DNA of 64,000 nt from Acidimicrobiia bacterium (GCA_035651955.1 DASRES010000065.1:1-64000); one strand, 5' to 3'; positions 50,214 to 59,682 are shown, numbered from the stretch's first letter. Notes: a model not told the origin generated them from the sequence alone. Program-made: numbers and translations.

Positions 50214-51865
50214 GCTGAGGACACCTGCTCCGCTTCGAGCGCGCCCTCGGCTTCCGCGAACGTGAGAGACGCGACACCGTCGAGCGCGCCGGACTCGTCC
50301 GCGCGCGCGTCCTGTGCGCGCGCCGGCAGGAACGCGAACACGACGATCGCGGCCAGCAGCACGACCACCGCACCGACGATCTCCGCGCGCGCGAACGCGT
50401 GGATGAACTCGGCGTGGCCGGCGCTCGCGAGCGCACGTCCGACGGAGCCGGGCAGGTGCGCGGCCGCGTCCACCGCGCCACCGACCGAGTCGGTCGCCGC
50501 CGACGCGACACCGGCAGGCAGGTGCATGCCGGCGACCCGGGTCGCCATCCCGGGCCGGTACGACGCGGCCAGCACCGAGCCGATGACCGCGACGCCGAGC
50601 GCACCGCCCATCTGGCGCGTCGTGTCGTTCATCGCGGAGCCGACCCCGGCCTTCTCGACGGGCAACGACCCCATGATGGACTCCGTGGCGGGCGCCATGA
50701 CGAACCCCATGCCCGTCGACAGGATCGACATCGACACGAGCAGCAGCGTGTAGCCGCTCGACGTCGTCACCTGCGCCATCAGCACGAGTCCCACGACCGA
50801 CAGCACGAGACCGCCGCCGACGACGAGCTTCGTGCCGATGTGCTCGACGACCCGCGGCGACAGCGGCGCGACGACGAGCATGATCGCGGCCATCGGGAGC
50901 AGCCGGATGCCCGCCTCCAGCGCGCCGTACCCGAGCACGTTCTGGAGGTACTGGGTCATCACGAACATCGACCCGTACATCGCGAAGAACGTCATCGTGA
51001 TCGCGCCGTTCGCAGCCGAGAAGCGCGGGTTGCGGAAGAAGCGGACGTCCAGCATCGGGTGGTCGCACGTCAGCTCCCACACGACGAAGGCGGCGAGCAC
51101 CACGACGCCCAGGAGCAACGAGCCGACGACCGTCGCGCTCGTCCATCCCTTCGTGGGCGCCTCGATGATGGCCCACAGCACGGCGACGAGACCCGCGACC
51201 GACAACGACGCGCCGGCGAGGTCGAGACGCGGCGCGTTCGGGTCGCGCGACTCGGGGAGGAGGAACCGGCCGGCGACGAGCGCGACCGCGGCGATCGGCA
51301 CGTTGATCAGGAACACCGATCCCCACCAGAAGTGGCGGAGCAGGAACCCGCCGATGACCGGCCCGAGCGCGCCACCACCACCGGCGACCGCCGCCCACGC
51401 GCCGATCGCGCGCGCACGCTCCTTCGGGTCGCGGAAGACGTTGGTCAGCAACGACAGCGTCGCCGGCATGATGAGCGCGGCACCGATGCCCATGAACGCG
51501 CGCGTGAACACGAGCGCGGTCGCCGACCCCGCGAACGCGGAAGACGCCGAGCCGAGGCAGAAGATCGCGAGCCCGGTGCTGAGCGCGCGCTTGCGCCCGA
51601 TGCGGTCGCCGAGGCTCCCGGTCGTGAGGAGCAGGCCGGCGAACACGAGCGTGTAGCCGTCGACGATCCACTGCAGCTGGCTCGTCGACGCGTGGACGTC
51701 GCGGATGAGCGCGGGCAGGGCGACGTTCAGGACGGTGTTGTCGAGCGTGATGACCGCGAGGCTCAGGCACATGACCGCGAGCGCCCACCACCGGCGCCGG
51801 TCGAGCCGGGCGTCGGCGAGGGGGATCGCGGCGTCCACGGACGTCGCATCGGCGGTCACGGCCAT
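50210..51865 (-). CDS. MFS multidrug exporter, DHA2 (EmrB/QacA) family, 14 TM
   Basis: A 551-residue protein with 14 hydrophobic helices. The motif-A-like loop GSLGDRIGRKRALSTG, the helix-1 motif LDNTVLNVALPALIRDV and motif C GGGGALGPVIGGFLL match proton-driven drug exporters of the DHA2 family. It extrudes hydrophobic compounds across the cytoplasmic membrane. ATG at 51865 lies within the first TATCGAAA repeat of the operator, so repressor binding and translation start are adjacent. Confidence 0.92.
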   Translation of the reverse strand: MAVTADATSVDAAIPLADARLDRRRWWALAVMCLSLAVITLDNTVLNVALPALIRDVHASTSQLQWIVDGYTLVFAGLLLTTGSLGDRIGRKRALSTGLAIFCLGSASSAFAGSATALVFTRAFMGIGAALIMPATLSLLTNVFRDPKERARAIGAWAAVAGGGGALGPVIGGFLLRHFWWGSVFLINVPIAAVALVAGRFLLPESRDPNAPRLDLAGASLSVAGLVAVLWAIIEAPTKGWTSATVVGSLLLGVVVLAAFVVWELTCDHPMLDVRFFRNPRFSAANGAITMTFFAMYGSMFVMTQYLQNVLGYGALEAGIRLLPMAAIMLVVAPLSPRVVEHIGTKLVVGGGLVLSVVGLVLMAQVTTSSGYTLLLVSMSILSTGMGFVMAPATESIMGSLPVEKAGVGSAMNDTTRQMGGALGVAVIGSVLAASYRPGMATRVAGMHLPAGVASAATDSVGGAVDAAAHLPGSVGRALASAGHAEFIHAFARAEIVGAVVVLLAAIVVFAFLPARAQDARADESGALDGVASLTFAEAEGALEAEQVSSA

Positions 51866-51904
51866 ATCGAAAGAGTAGCGTTTCGAAATACCGCTGTTTC
51901 GAAA
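51865..51904. promoter_or_regulatory. Three-site TTTCGAAA operator array of the MFS-tetR operon
   Basis: TATCGAAA (51865-51872), TTTCGAAA (51881-51888) and TTTCGAAA (51897-51904) recur every 16 bp. Each full copy is itself palindromic. The array covers the -10/-35 region (TACTCT and TTTCGAAAC on the minus strand) right up to the start codon. This is the expected place for TetR autoregulation. Confidence 0.65.
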
Positions 51905-51949
51905 CCACGGCGTGACGGTCGTCACGGGAGGGTGGGTACGGTCGGGGCC

Positions 51950-52258
51950 GTGAGCGACCGCGACCCGGAGCCGCCCGACCCCGAGCTCGACGCCCTCGAG
52001 GCGGCCAGCGCGCTGTGGCCCGTCGCTCTCGAGGTGCGCTTCCGGCGCGACGTCTCGCCCCAGGCCATCGCCGACTTCCTCGACACGCTGCGGCTCGAGG
52101 ACCTCCCGGGCGAGGCCCGGCTGACGACCGACGTCGACGCCCGCCGCAGCACCGTCGCGTTCGCGCCCTGGACGCGCGGCGCCGAGCGGACGCGCTGGGA
52201 GCGCCGGCTCCGCGACGACCACCTCGTCGCGGAGGTGCGGACCCCCGACGAGGGGTGA
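51950..52258 (+). CDS. Hypothetical 102-residue protein
   Basis: A short acidic/basic protein (SDRDPEPPDPELDALEAASA; LEVRFRRDVSPQAIADFLDT; ERTRWERRLRDDHLVAEVRT). A GTG at 51950 follows a GGGAGGGTGGG stretch. It has no family I recognise, no membrane segment and no Cys. Alternating beta/alpha with charged surfaces suggests a small folded cytoplasmic protein. It converges on the CoA-transferase gene. Coding-type GC pattern and a good ribosome site make it likely real. Confidence 0.6.
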   Translation: MSDRDPEPPDPELDALEAASALWPVALEVRFRRDVSPQAIADFLDTLRLEDLPGEARLTTDVDARRSTVAFAPWTRGAERTRWERRLRDDHLVAEVRTPDEG

Positions 52259-52276
52259 GCGCCGAGGCGCTCGGGA

Positions 52277-53524
52277 TCAGCCGAGCGCCTTGGCGTCCCT
52301 CAGCGCGGCGAGGCGGGCGTCGTCGTACCCGAGGACCTCGTGCAGCACCTCGTCGGTGTGCTGGCCGAGCGTCGGCGCCTTCGTCGGGACGGGCAGCTCG
52401 CCGTCCACGAGCTTGACCGGGAACGGCAGCTGCTCGGCACCGAGCCGCTCGCGCGGCAGCCAGGGCAGCCGGTCCTGGAACTGCGGGTCGTCCGCGATCG
52501 TCTTCGGCGAGTTCACCGGCGCGATCGGCGTGTTGACCCGACCGCCGAACTCGAGCCACTCCGCGGACGTCTTCGTGCGGAAGATGTCGCGCAGCTCACG
52601 GTGCATCTCGACGTTGCCGCGCGCGTGGTCGGCGTACTTCGAGCCCGGCCACCGCTCGAACATGTCCATGCGGTCGACGCCCTCGCAGAAGTTCTTCCAG
52701 AACGCCTGCTCCGACGCCATGAAGAGCACGTAGCCGTCCTTCGTCTCGTAGACGTTGTACCGGACGCCCTCCTTCATGCCCGCGGTGCCGGGCGCGCGCC
52801 GGACGTAGTCGTCCGACTTGTTGCCGGTGACCTCGCTCTCGGGCCGCTCGTAGGACTTGTAGGTCTCGGAGCGCAGCCAGTCGATCGCGGCCGCGGCGTC
52901 GGACTGCGCGACCTCCATGCGCGACCCCTCGCCCGTCGCGCGCGCCTGCAGGATCCCCGACAGGATGCCGAGCGCGCCGTAGAGCGGGCCTGCGTTGATC
53001 CCGATCGACACGTGCTCTGGGAGGTACGCGAAGCCGTCCTCGTCGACCTCCGGCGCCACGATGCCCGCCCACGTGTCGTACGCGATCCCGTGGCTCGGGT
53101 AGTCCTTGTACGGGCCGGTCATGCCGTAGCCCGAGATCGTGATGAACACGATGCGCGGGTTCACCTCGCGCAGCTTCTCGAACCCGAGGCCGCGCCGCTC
53201 GAGCCCGCCCGGGCGCATGGCCTCGACCACCGCGTCCGCGTGGCGCACGAGGTCGAGGAACACCTCGACGCCCTCCGCCGTCCGCAGGTCGAGGACGACG
53301 CTGCGCTTGCCCCGGTTCGTGTGCAGGTGCATGAGCGACGTGCCCTCGACGATCGGCCACGTCATCTCGCGCACGTAGTCGCCCGAGGGTGGCTCGACCT
53401 TGATCACGTCGGCGCCGAGGTCGGCGAGGCAGGTCGTGATGGCCGCCGGCCCGAGCATCGAGCACTCGACGATGCGCACGCTCTCGAGCGGCCGGACCGT
53501 GTGTGACGGGGCGTCAGAGGTCAT
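52277..53524 (-). CDS. Class III acyl-CoA transferase (CaiB/BaiF family)
   Basis: A 415-residue enzyme with LESVRIVECSMLGPAAITTC, LADLGADVIKVEPPSGDYVR, NRGKRSVVLDLRTAEGVEVF and ITISGYGMTGPYKDYPSHGI, the conserved CaiB/BaiF blocks. It moves CoA between carboxylic acids (or racemises 2-methylacyl-CoA) and so activates a substrate without ATP. ATG at 53524. An SDR gene lies 24 bp upstream on the same strand. Confidence 0.9.
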   Translation of the reverse strand: MTSDAPSHTVRPLESVRIVECSMLGPAAITTCLADLGADVIKVEPPSGDYVREMTWPIVEGTSLMHLHTNRGKRSVVLDLRTAEGVEVFLDLVRHADAVVEAMRPGGLERRGLGFEKLREVNPRIVFITISGYGMTGPYKDYPSHGIAYDTWAGIVAPEVDEDGFAYLPEHVSIGINAGPLYGALGILSGILQARATGEGSRMEVAQSDAAAAIDWLRSETYKSYERPESEVTGNKSDDYVRRAPGTAGMKEGVRYNVYETKDGYVLFMASEQAFWKNFCEGVDRMDMFERWPGSKYADHARGNVEMHRELRDIFRTKTSAEWLEFGGRVNTPIAPVNSPKTIADDPQFQDRLPWLPRERLGAEQLPFPVKLVDGELPVPTKAPTLGQHTDEVLHEVLGYDDARLAALRDAKALG

Positions 53525-53548
53525 GGCCCGGCAGGTTATTCAGATCGC

Positions 53549-54301
53549 TCAGGTCGTGACCGACCCGCCGTTGAGCTGGAGCGTCTGGCCCGTCATCCAC
53601 GACGCCTCGTCGGACGCGAGGTAGACGCACAACGCCCCGATGTCCTCCGGCCGGCCGAGCCGCCCGACGGGCACCTGGCGCGCGAGCCGCGCCGTGACGT
53701 CGGAGCCACCGGTGTTGTCCATCAGCCCGATGGCGAGCGTGTTCGCGGTGACACCGAAGCGTGCGTTCTCGATCGCGAGGTGACGCATGAACCCGATCGC
53801 GCCGCCCTTGCCCGCGCCGTACGCCGCGACGCCGATGTTCAGGCCGACGGTGCCCGCACCCGACGCGATCGTGATCACGCGCCCGAACCCGCGCTCGCAC
53901 ATGCCGTTGATCACGGCGCGGCTGCAGTGCAGGACGCCGTACAGGTTCACCCGCAGCGGCCCCTCCCACGCGGACGGGTCGGTGTCGCGGAACGCCTGCG
54001 GGACCATCGCGTGCTCGCCACCGTTGCCCGCGTTGTTGACGAGCACGTCGACGGGCCCGAGCTCGCGCTCGACGTCGGCGACCCCGCGCGTCACGGCGTC
54101 GAAGTCCGTCACGTCGAACGGGACGGCGCGCGCGGCACCGCCCGCGTTGCTGATCGCCTCGACCGTGTCGACCGCGCGCTCGATGCGCAGGTCGTTGACC
54201 GCCACACGCGCACCTTGCGCAGCGAGCGTGCGCGCGATCCCCGCGCCCACGCCCTGCCCCGCGCCGGTGACGAGCGCTCGCTTCCCCGTCAGGTCGAACA
54301 C
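53549..54301 (-). CDS. SDR-family oxidoreductase (3-hydroxyacyl-CoA dehydrogenase-like)
   Basis: A 250-residue classical SDR: TGAGQGVGAGI (NAD(P) binding), VLVNNAGNGGE, and catalytic S-Y-K in IASGAGTVGLNIGVAAYGAG (YGAGK). The C-terminal GRLGRPEDIGALCVYLASDE is typical of FabG/3-hydroxyacyl dehydrogenases. ATG at 54301. The 56-bp gap to the divergent kinase gene should contain both promoters; I see no clear element there. Confidence 0.88.
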   Translation of the reverse strand: MFDLTGKRALVTGAGQGVGAGIARTLAAQGARVAVNDLRIERAVDTVEAISNAGGAARAVPFDVTDFDAVTRGVADVERELGPVDVLVNNAGNGGEHAMVPQAFRDTDPSAWEGPLRVNLYGVLHCSRAVINGMCERGFGRVITIASGAGTVGLNIGVAAYGAGKGGAIGFMRHLAIENARFGVTANTLAIGLMDNTGGSDVTARLARQVPVGRLGRPEDIGALCVYLASDEASWMTGQTLQLNGGSVTT

Positions 54302-54357
54302 CGTGCGGGACCGTACCCCACGTCGCGACGTCCGACGGCGTGGCAGGCTGGGTCACC

Positions 54358-55431
54358 GTGTCGACCGACGACGCCGTCCCGATCGGGCCGCTGACCGAAT
54401 GGCTGCACGCGAACGTTGCCGGCTCGCACGGCGCGGTGCACGTCGAGCAGCTGTCGGGTGGGTCGTCGAACCTCACGTTCCGCGTGCGCGACGACGTCCA
54501 CGACCTCGTGCTGCGGCGGCCGCCGCTCGGTCGCGTGCTCGCCACCGCGAACGACGTCCTGCGCGAGCACCGCGTGCAGCACGCGCTCGCGGCGACCGAC
54601 GTGCCCGTCGCGGCGATGCTCGGCGCGTGCGCCGACGTGAGCGTGATCGGCGCGCCGTTCTACGTCATGTCCATGCTCGACGGCGTCGTCTACACGGACG
54701 CCGAGGCGGTCGCACACCTCACCGAGGCAGACGCGCGTGCGGCGTCGTACGAGCTCGTCGACGTGCTCGTTCGACTGCACGCCGTCGACCCGTCCGCGGT
54801 CGGGCTCGCGGACCTCGGCCGTCCGGACGGGTTCCTCGAGCGCCAGGTGCGGCGCTGGCGGACGCAGTGGGAGACATCGAAGCAGCACGACTGCCCGGAG
54901 ATCGAGGAAGTCGCCGACCGTCTCTCGCGTGCCGTGCCCGCGGGAGCGCACACCGGGATCGTGCACGGCGACTACAGCTTCAACAACACGATCTGGGAGC
55001 GCCACCGGCCGGCGGTGATGCAGGCCGTCCTCGACTGGGAGATGGCGACGCTCGGCGACCCTCTGACCGACCTCGGGATGCTCGTCACGTACTGGGGACC
55101 CGTCGGCGAGCGACTGTGGCGTGCACGCGCACCGCAACCGCACCGCGCGAACGCCGGGTTCCCGTCCGCGGACGCGCTCGTCGAGCGGTACGCGCGTGCG
55201 AGCAGCCGGCCGCTCGACGACATCGACTTCTATCGCGTGCTCGCCACGTTCAAGCTCGCGGTGATCTCGGAGGGCGCGCTGGCGCGCATCGTGGAGCGTG
55301 CGCCGGAGCGCGCCGCGTCGACGCGCGCGGTCGTCGAGGAGCTGGCGGCCGCCGCACTCGACCAGGCCGAGCGGTCGTCCGACCCCGCCCTCAACGGACG
55401 CGCCCGCGCGAAGGAGGCGTACCAGAGATGA
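54358..55431 (+). CDS. APH-family phosphotransferase (ACAD10/11-type hydroxyacyl kinase-like)
   Basis: A 357-residue protein with a protein-kinase-like fold: glycine-rich LSGGSSNLTFRV, catalytic HGDYSFNNTIWE and metal-binding VLDWEMATLGDPLTDLG. This family in actinomycete lipid clusters resembles the kinase half of ACAD10/11, which phosphorylates 4-hydroxyacids. A choline/aminoglycoside kinase role is less likely in this setting. GTG at 54358 (or 54340). The stop overlaps the P450 start by 4 bp (ATGA), so the two products are coupled. Confidence 0.85.
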   Translation: MSTDDAVPIGPLTEWLHANVAGSHGAVHVEQLSGGSSNLTFRVRDDVHDLVLRRPPLGRVLATANDVLREHRVQHALAATDVPVAAMLGACADVSVIGAPFYVMSMLDGVVYTDAEAVAHLTEADARAASYELVDVLVRLHAVDPSAVGLADLGRPDGFLERQVRRWRTQWETSKQHDCPEIEEVADRLSRAVPAGAHTGIVHGDYSFNNTIWERHRPAVMQAVLDWEMATLGDPLTDLGMLVTYWGPVGERLWRARAPQPHRANAGFPSADALVERYARASSRPLDDIDFYRVLATFKLAVISEGALARIVERAPERAASTRAVVEELAAAALDQAERSSDPALNGRARAKEAYQR

Positions 55432-56633
55432 CCGACGTCGTGCTGCACGACCCCGCGACGTACGCGCACGGGTTCCCGTACGAGCACTTCCGTGCGCTGC
55501 GCGACCACGATCCCGTCTCACACCACGACCACCCGAGCTGGGCGCGCGGGTACTGGGTCGTGGCGCGTCACGAGGACGTGCAGCGCGTCTCGCGCGACTC
55601 GGGCACGTTCCGCAACGCGCCGCACCCGTTCCTCGAAGGGCGCGCCGACGACGACCAGAGCGAGGCGTCTGGGCTGCTCATCAGCCTCGACGCGCCCGAG
55701 CACGTCAAGCTGCGCAAGCTGATCAACCGCGGGTTCACGCCCCGGCGCGTCGCCGACCTCACCGACCGGATCCGGGCGCGCGTCGACACCATCTTCGACG
55801 ACCTGCGGGACCGGCGGTCGTGCGATCTCGTCGGCGACGTCGCGCTGTGGCTGCCGCTGCACGTCATCGCGGACCTCGTCGGCGTGCCGGAGGCCGACCG
55901 GCGGAAGGTGTTCGAGTGGACCGAGACGACGTTCGGGTTCGATGCGTCGGTGACTCCGGACGAGCAGCGCGACGCGATGACGCAGATGTTCGGCTACGCG
56001 GACGCGTTGTGCGAGGAGCGCCGTCGCGAGCCGCGCGACGACCTGCTGAGCGTCCTCCTCGACGCCGACGTCGACGGCGAGCAGCTGTCGCAGCTCCAGA
56101 TCGACCTGTTCTTCATGCTGCTGCAGAACGCGGGCAGCGAGACGACCCGCAACCTCATCACGACCGGGACGCTCGCGTTGCTGCAGCATCCCGACCAGCT
56201 CGCGCGGGTGCGAGCCGACCTCGAACTGCTGCCGGTCGCGATCGAGGAGCTCCTCCGCTACGTCACGCCCGTGATGCAGTTCGTGCGCCATCCCGTCGTC
56301 GACACCGAGATCGCGGGCACAACGATCGAGGCCGGTGACCGCGTCGTGATGTTCTACGCGTCGGCGAACCGCGACGAGCGCGCGTTCGACGAGCCCGACG
56401 CGCTCGACGTGACCCGTACGCCGAACGACCACGTCGCGTTCGGTGCGGGTGGACCCCACTTCTGCCTCGGTGCGAGCCTGGCCCGGCTCGAGGCCCGCAT
56501 CATGTTCGAGGCGATCCTGACGCGCTTCACGGATCTCGAGGTGGACGCGGACGTCGACACGCTGCCGCGGGTCAGCTCGAACCTGATCGACGGGTTCGTG
56601 CACCTCCCGGTGCGCTGGTCGGCGATCAACTGA
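55428..56633 (+). CDS. Cytochrome P450 (CYP124/125/142-like)
   Basis: A 401-residue P450 with I-helix oxygen motif QNAGSETTRNLITT, ExxR in AIEELLRYV, and heme-binding FGAGGPHFCLGASLAR with Cys346 as the thiolate ligand. Its overall look and setting fit the actinomycete P450 group that hydroxylates branched lipid or sterol side chains. Redox partners are not adjacent. ATG at 55428 with AAGGAGG upstream. Confidence 0.92.
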   Translation: MTDVVLHDPATYAHGFPYEHFRALRDHDPVSHHDHPSWARGYWVVARHEDVQRVSRDSGTFRNAPHPFLEGRADDDQSEASGLLISLDAPEHVKLRKLINRGFTPRRVADLTDRIRARVDTIFDDLRDRRSCDLVGDVALWLPLHVIADLVGVPEADRRKVFEWTETTFGFDASVTPDEQRDAMTQMFGYADALCEERRREPRDDLLSVLLDADVDGEQLSQLQIDLFFMLLQNAGSETTRNLITTGTLALLQHPDQLARVRADLELLPVAIEELLRYVTPVMQFVRHPVVDTEIAGTTIEAGDRVVMFYASANRDERAFDEPDALDVTRTPNDHVAFGAGGPHFCLGASLARLEARIMFEAILTRFTDLEVDADVDTLPRVSSNLIDGFVHLPVRWSAIN

Positions 56634-56647
56634 TCGAGGGCGCTTTT

Positions 56648-56691
56648 GTGAAGCGTCATGCACACACTGTGTGCATGACGCTTCACAGAAC
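56648..56691. terminator. Palindromic element, copy B
   Basis: GTGAAGCGTCATGCACACA (56648-56666) is a perfect inverted repeat of 56668-56686 around a single C. It is preceded by TTTT and followed by AGAAC, as in copy A at 16054, and the 44-bp units are about 85% identical. It is placed 15 bp after the P450 stop. No T-run follows, but TTTT precedes, giving a bidirectional design. Confidence 0.75.
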
Positions 56692-56712
56692 ACGGACGAG
56701 GAGGACGGACGG

Positions 56713-57489
56713 GTGGGACGGCTCGACGGCAAGGTCGCGGTGGTGACCGGAGCGGGCGGCGGGCTCGGGCGCGCGATGAGTGTCGCGTTCGCGCGAGAGG
56801 GCGCGGCGGTCGCGTGCCAAGACCTCGTGGAGACGGCCGCGAAGGCGACCGCGGACGAGATCGCCGCGCGGCCGGGAGGTCGCGCCTTGGCATGGGCCTG
56901 CGACGTGACCGACTCGGGTGCGATCGACGCGATGTTCGATGCCGCGAGCGAGCAGCTCGGAGTCGTCGACGTGCTCGTGAACTGCGCGGGCGTGGACCGC
57001 ACACCGGGTGACGGGTTCGAGAACGGCGGCTTCCAGCTCAACCACATGTCGGACGACGCGTGGAAGCGGATGCTCGACATCCACCTGAACGGAGCCTTCT
57101 ACTGCTCGCGCGCGATGACGCGCCGGCTCGTCGACGCGAAGCAGGGCGGGTCGATCATCTGCGTCTCGAGCATCGCCGGGCTCGCGGGCTGGGGTCCGCC
57201 GCACTATGCGACGGCGAAGGCGGGCCTGCTCGGTCTGGTGCGCAGCCTCGCCCGCTTCGGCGGCGGCCTCGGGATCCGCGCCAACGCGATCTGCCCGGGC
57301 GTGATCGACACCGCGATGACGCAGGGGGTCCCGGCCCCGATGATCGACGGGCTGAAGATGCTCACCCCGCTCGGCCGGGTCGGCGAACCTGCCGACGTCG
57401 CGGCCGCGGCCGTCTACCTCGCGGGCGACGAGAGCAGCTTCGTCACCGGCCAGGCCCTCTCCCCCAACGGCGGCCTCGTCATCTCGTGA
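56713..57489 (+). CDS. SDR-family oxidoreductase
   Basis: A 258-residue classical SDR: TGAGGGLGRAM, VLVNCAGVDR, SSIAGLAGWGPPHYATAKAG (S-Y-K triad), and GRVGEPADVAAAAVYLAGDE. It resembles 3-hydroxyacyl-CoA or hydroxysteroid dehydrogenases. GTG at 56713 is supported by GAGGAGG 6-10 bp upstream. It may act on the P450 product. Confidence 0.88.
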   Translation: MGRLDGKVAVVTGAGGGLGRAMSVAFAREGAAVACQDLVETAAKATADEIAARPGGRALAWACDVTDSGAIDAMFDAASEQLGVVDVLVNCAGVDRTPGDGFENGGFQLNHMSDDAWKRMLDIHLNGAFYCSRAMTRRLVDAKQGGSIICVSSIAGLAGWGPPHYATAKAGLLGLVRSLARFGGGLGIRANAICPGVIDTAMTQGVPAPMIDGLKMLTPLGRVGEPADVAAAAVYLAGDESSFVTGQALSPNGGLVIS

Positions 57490-57510
57490 CGGTCGACGGC
57501 CGCCTCGACG

Positions 57511-59682
57511 TCACTCCGGCGTCGCCGACGCGCGTGTCGCCTCGCTGCGCGCGAGCAACCATCCCGGTGGTGTGACGACGACCGCCACCGTCGCGTCGAG
57601 CACGCCGATCATCCGCTCGACGAGGTGACCGAGGAACGCGGTGCCCTCCGCGGCCCGGAGCTCGGCCGAGAGCACGACGAGATCCGCGTCGACGTCGGCC
57701 GCGATCGCGGGGATCTCGCGCGAGCGTGAGCCCGCGCGCGTGACGGCGCGCGGCCGCAGGCCGAGCCGGCGCGCGAGCTGGCTCGCCTCGGTCACGAGCC
57801 CGCGTGACGCGATCCGTCCCGAGCGCTGCGCGTCGGCGCCGACCGCGACGAGGTCCGCGTCGTCCGGCGCGACGTGCGCGACGACGAGATCCGCGTCGTT
57901 CGCGGCCGCGAGCGCGAACGCGATCTCTTGTGCCGCGCGGTTGGGCAGCGTGCCGACGACGGGCACGAGGACGCGCCTGAACCCGTCGCCGAGCTGCTGC
58001 CGCGCGTGCGGGCCCGCCCACACGACGACGACCGGCAGCGCGCTCCTCTGCAGCAGCGACTGCGTGAGCGCGGAGAGCAGGTCGGCGGAGATTCCCGTCT
58101 CGCGGGCGCCGACCGCCACGACCTCGTAGCCGAGCCCGACGTGCTCGGTGAGCGCGTCGAGCGCGTCGAGCGCGTCCGCTCCACCGAGCTCCTCCTGCTC
58201 GACGGGTCGTCGCTCGAACACCGCGGTCGCGCCGTCAGCCGCGGACGCGCCCGCCGGATCCGCCGCTATCACGGTCGCGGGCGAGTCGCTCGGCCACGCG
58301 AGGTCGACGATCTTCGCGGCGAGTAGCGTGCCCTCGCCGCGCTGCGCCGGCACGAGCACGCGACCCGGTCGCACGAGCAGGTTCTCCGAGTAGATCTGCT
58401 CGCGGTCCAGCCGTTCCCGCTCCTCGGTCGTGCCGCGCCACGCGGACGCGATCGCGCGCAACAGCGGCGGGGCGACCATCGACGTCGCCAGCGCCATGAT
58501 CACGACCACCGTGTACATGCGCGTGTTGAGGACCCCGAGCCCGAGGCCGACGGTCGCGACGACGATCTCCAGCGCGCCGCGGGCGTTCAGGCCGACTCCG
58601 AGTGCGAAACCCTCCTGCCGCGGGAGGCCCGCGAGGCGGGCGCCGAGGTAGCCGCCCGCGAGCTTGCCGACGCTCGCGACCGCGATGACGACGGCGGTGA
58701 ACAGCAGCACGTCCCCGCGACCCAGCAGCGCGAGGTCGACGCGCAGTCCCGCGGTCGCGAAGAACACAGGTGCGAACACCGCGTTCGTCATCGTCTCGAC
58801 GCGCTCGACGAGCCGCGTGTCCTGGTAGCGCGACCGCGCGAGCACCATGCCGGCGACGAATGCACCGAGCACCGCCTCGACGCCGAGCGCCTGCGTGATC
58901 GCCCCCGCCGTGAACACGACGAGCAACGTGATCGACAGCCCGCTCGTCATGCCCGGCCGGCGCTTGCGGAAGCTGCGCAGCAGCTCGTCGACGATCCGCT
59001 GACCGAGCGTGAACGCGCCGAGCACGAACAGGGCGACCGCGAGGATCGTCAAGCCGAGACGGCCGAACCCGATCGCGCCCGAGCGTGCCGCGCTCGCGAG
59101 CACGCCGAGGAGCAGCCAGCCGACGACGTCGTTGACCATCCCGGCCGCGAGCGTCAGCTGCCCGAAGTTACGACGCGTGAGGCGCAGGTCCTGCAGCACC
59201 TTCGCGATCACGGGCAGCGACGAGATGCTGAGCGCGGTCGCGACGAACCCGGCGAACACGCCGCGGGAGCCGTTCCCGACGAACGCGTGCGGGAGCTGGA
59301 AGCCGAGCGCGAGCCCGAGCGCGAACGGAAGTGCGATCGACAACACCGCGACCGATGCGAGCGCGGCGCCGAGCTGACGCACGAGACCGAGGTCGGTCTC
59401 GAAGCCGGTCACCGCGAGCAGCATCACGATGCCGACCCAGCCGACCGCGCTGATCATCCCCGACTGCACGACGTGGGGCGGGAACAGCCAGCGTGCCGCG
59501 CCGGGCGCGAGCTTCCCGAACACGGACGGGCCGAGCAGCAACCCCGCCGCGAGCTCCCCGACGACCGCCGGCTGCCCGATCCGGCGCATCAGCGCGCCGA
59601 GCGCGCGGGCGACACCGACGAGCACGACGAGCTCGACCCAGAACACGAGGAACACGTGCTCCGGGATCGGTTCGATCCTCAC
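57511..59682 (-). CDS. CPA2-family Na+/H+ antiporter with C-terminal UspA-like region
   Basis: A 723-residue protein. About 12-13 membrane helices run to residue ~430 (WVELVVLVGVARALGALMRR; AVVGELAAGLLLGPSVFGKL; GMVNDVVGWLLLGVLASAAR with the ND transport motif; GLNARGALEIVVATVGLGLG). The C-terminal ~280 residues have two UspA-like segments (RVLVPAQRGEGTLLAAKIVD; RVLVPVVGTLPNRAAQEIAF, DADLVVLSAELRAAEGTAF). It exchanges Na+ or K+ for H+, with nucleotide sensing by the soluble part inferred. GTG at 59682 has GGGGGAG upstream. Confidence 0.88.
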   Translation of the reverse strand: MRIEPIPEHVFLVFWVELVVLVGVARALGALMRRIGQPAVVGELAAGLLLGPSVFGKLAPGAARWLFPPHVVQSGMISAVGWVGIVMLLAVTGFETDLGLVRQLGAALASVAVLSIALPFALGLALGFQLPHAFVGNGSRGVFAGFVATALSISSLPVIAKVLQDLRLTRRNFGQLTLAAGMVNDVVGWLLLGVLASAARSGAIGFGRLGLTILAVALFVLGAFTLGQRIVDELLRSFRKRRPGMTSGLSITLLVVFTAGAITQALGVEAVLGAFVAGMVLARSRYQDTRLVERVETMTNAVFAPVFFATAGLRVDLALLGRGDVLLFTAVVIAVASVGKLAGGYLGARLAGLPRQEGFALGVGLNARGALEIVVATVGLGLGVLNTRMYTVVVIMALATSMVAPPLLRAIASAWRGTTEERERLDREQIYSENLLVRPGRVLVPAQRGEGTLLAAKIVDLAWPSDSPATVIAADPAGASAADGATAVFERRPVEQEELGGADALDALDALTEHVGLGYEVVAVGARETGISADLLSALTQSLLQRSALPVVVVWAGPHARQQLGDGFRRVLVPVVGTLPNRAAQEIAFALAAANDADLVVAHVAPDDADLVAVGADAQRSGRIASRGLVTEASQLARRLGLRPRAVTRAGSRSREIPAIAADVDADLVVLSAELRAAEGTAFLGHLVERMIGVLDATVAVVVTPPGWLLARSEATRASATPE

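Noticed and set aside
49605-52559. A 984-codon minus-strand frame that ends in the TetR protein
   Set aside because: Only the last ~202 codons resemble a protein (TetR). The upstream part is the out-of-frame reading of the MFS gene, and an ATG with a 4-bp overlap gives the right start.
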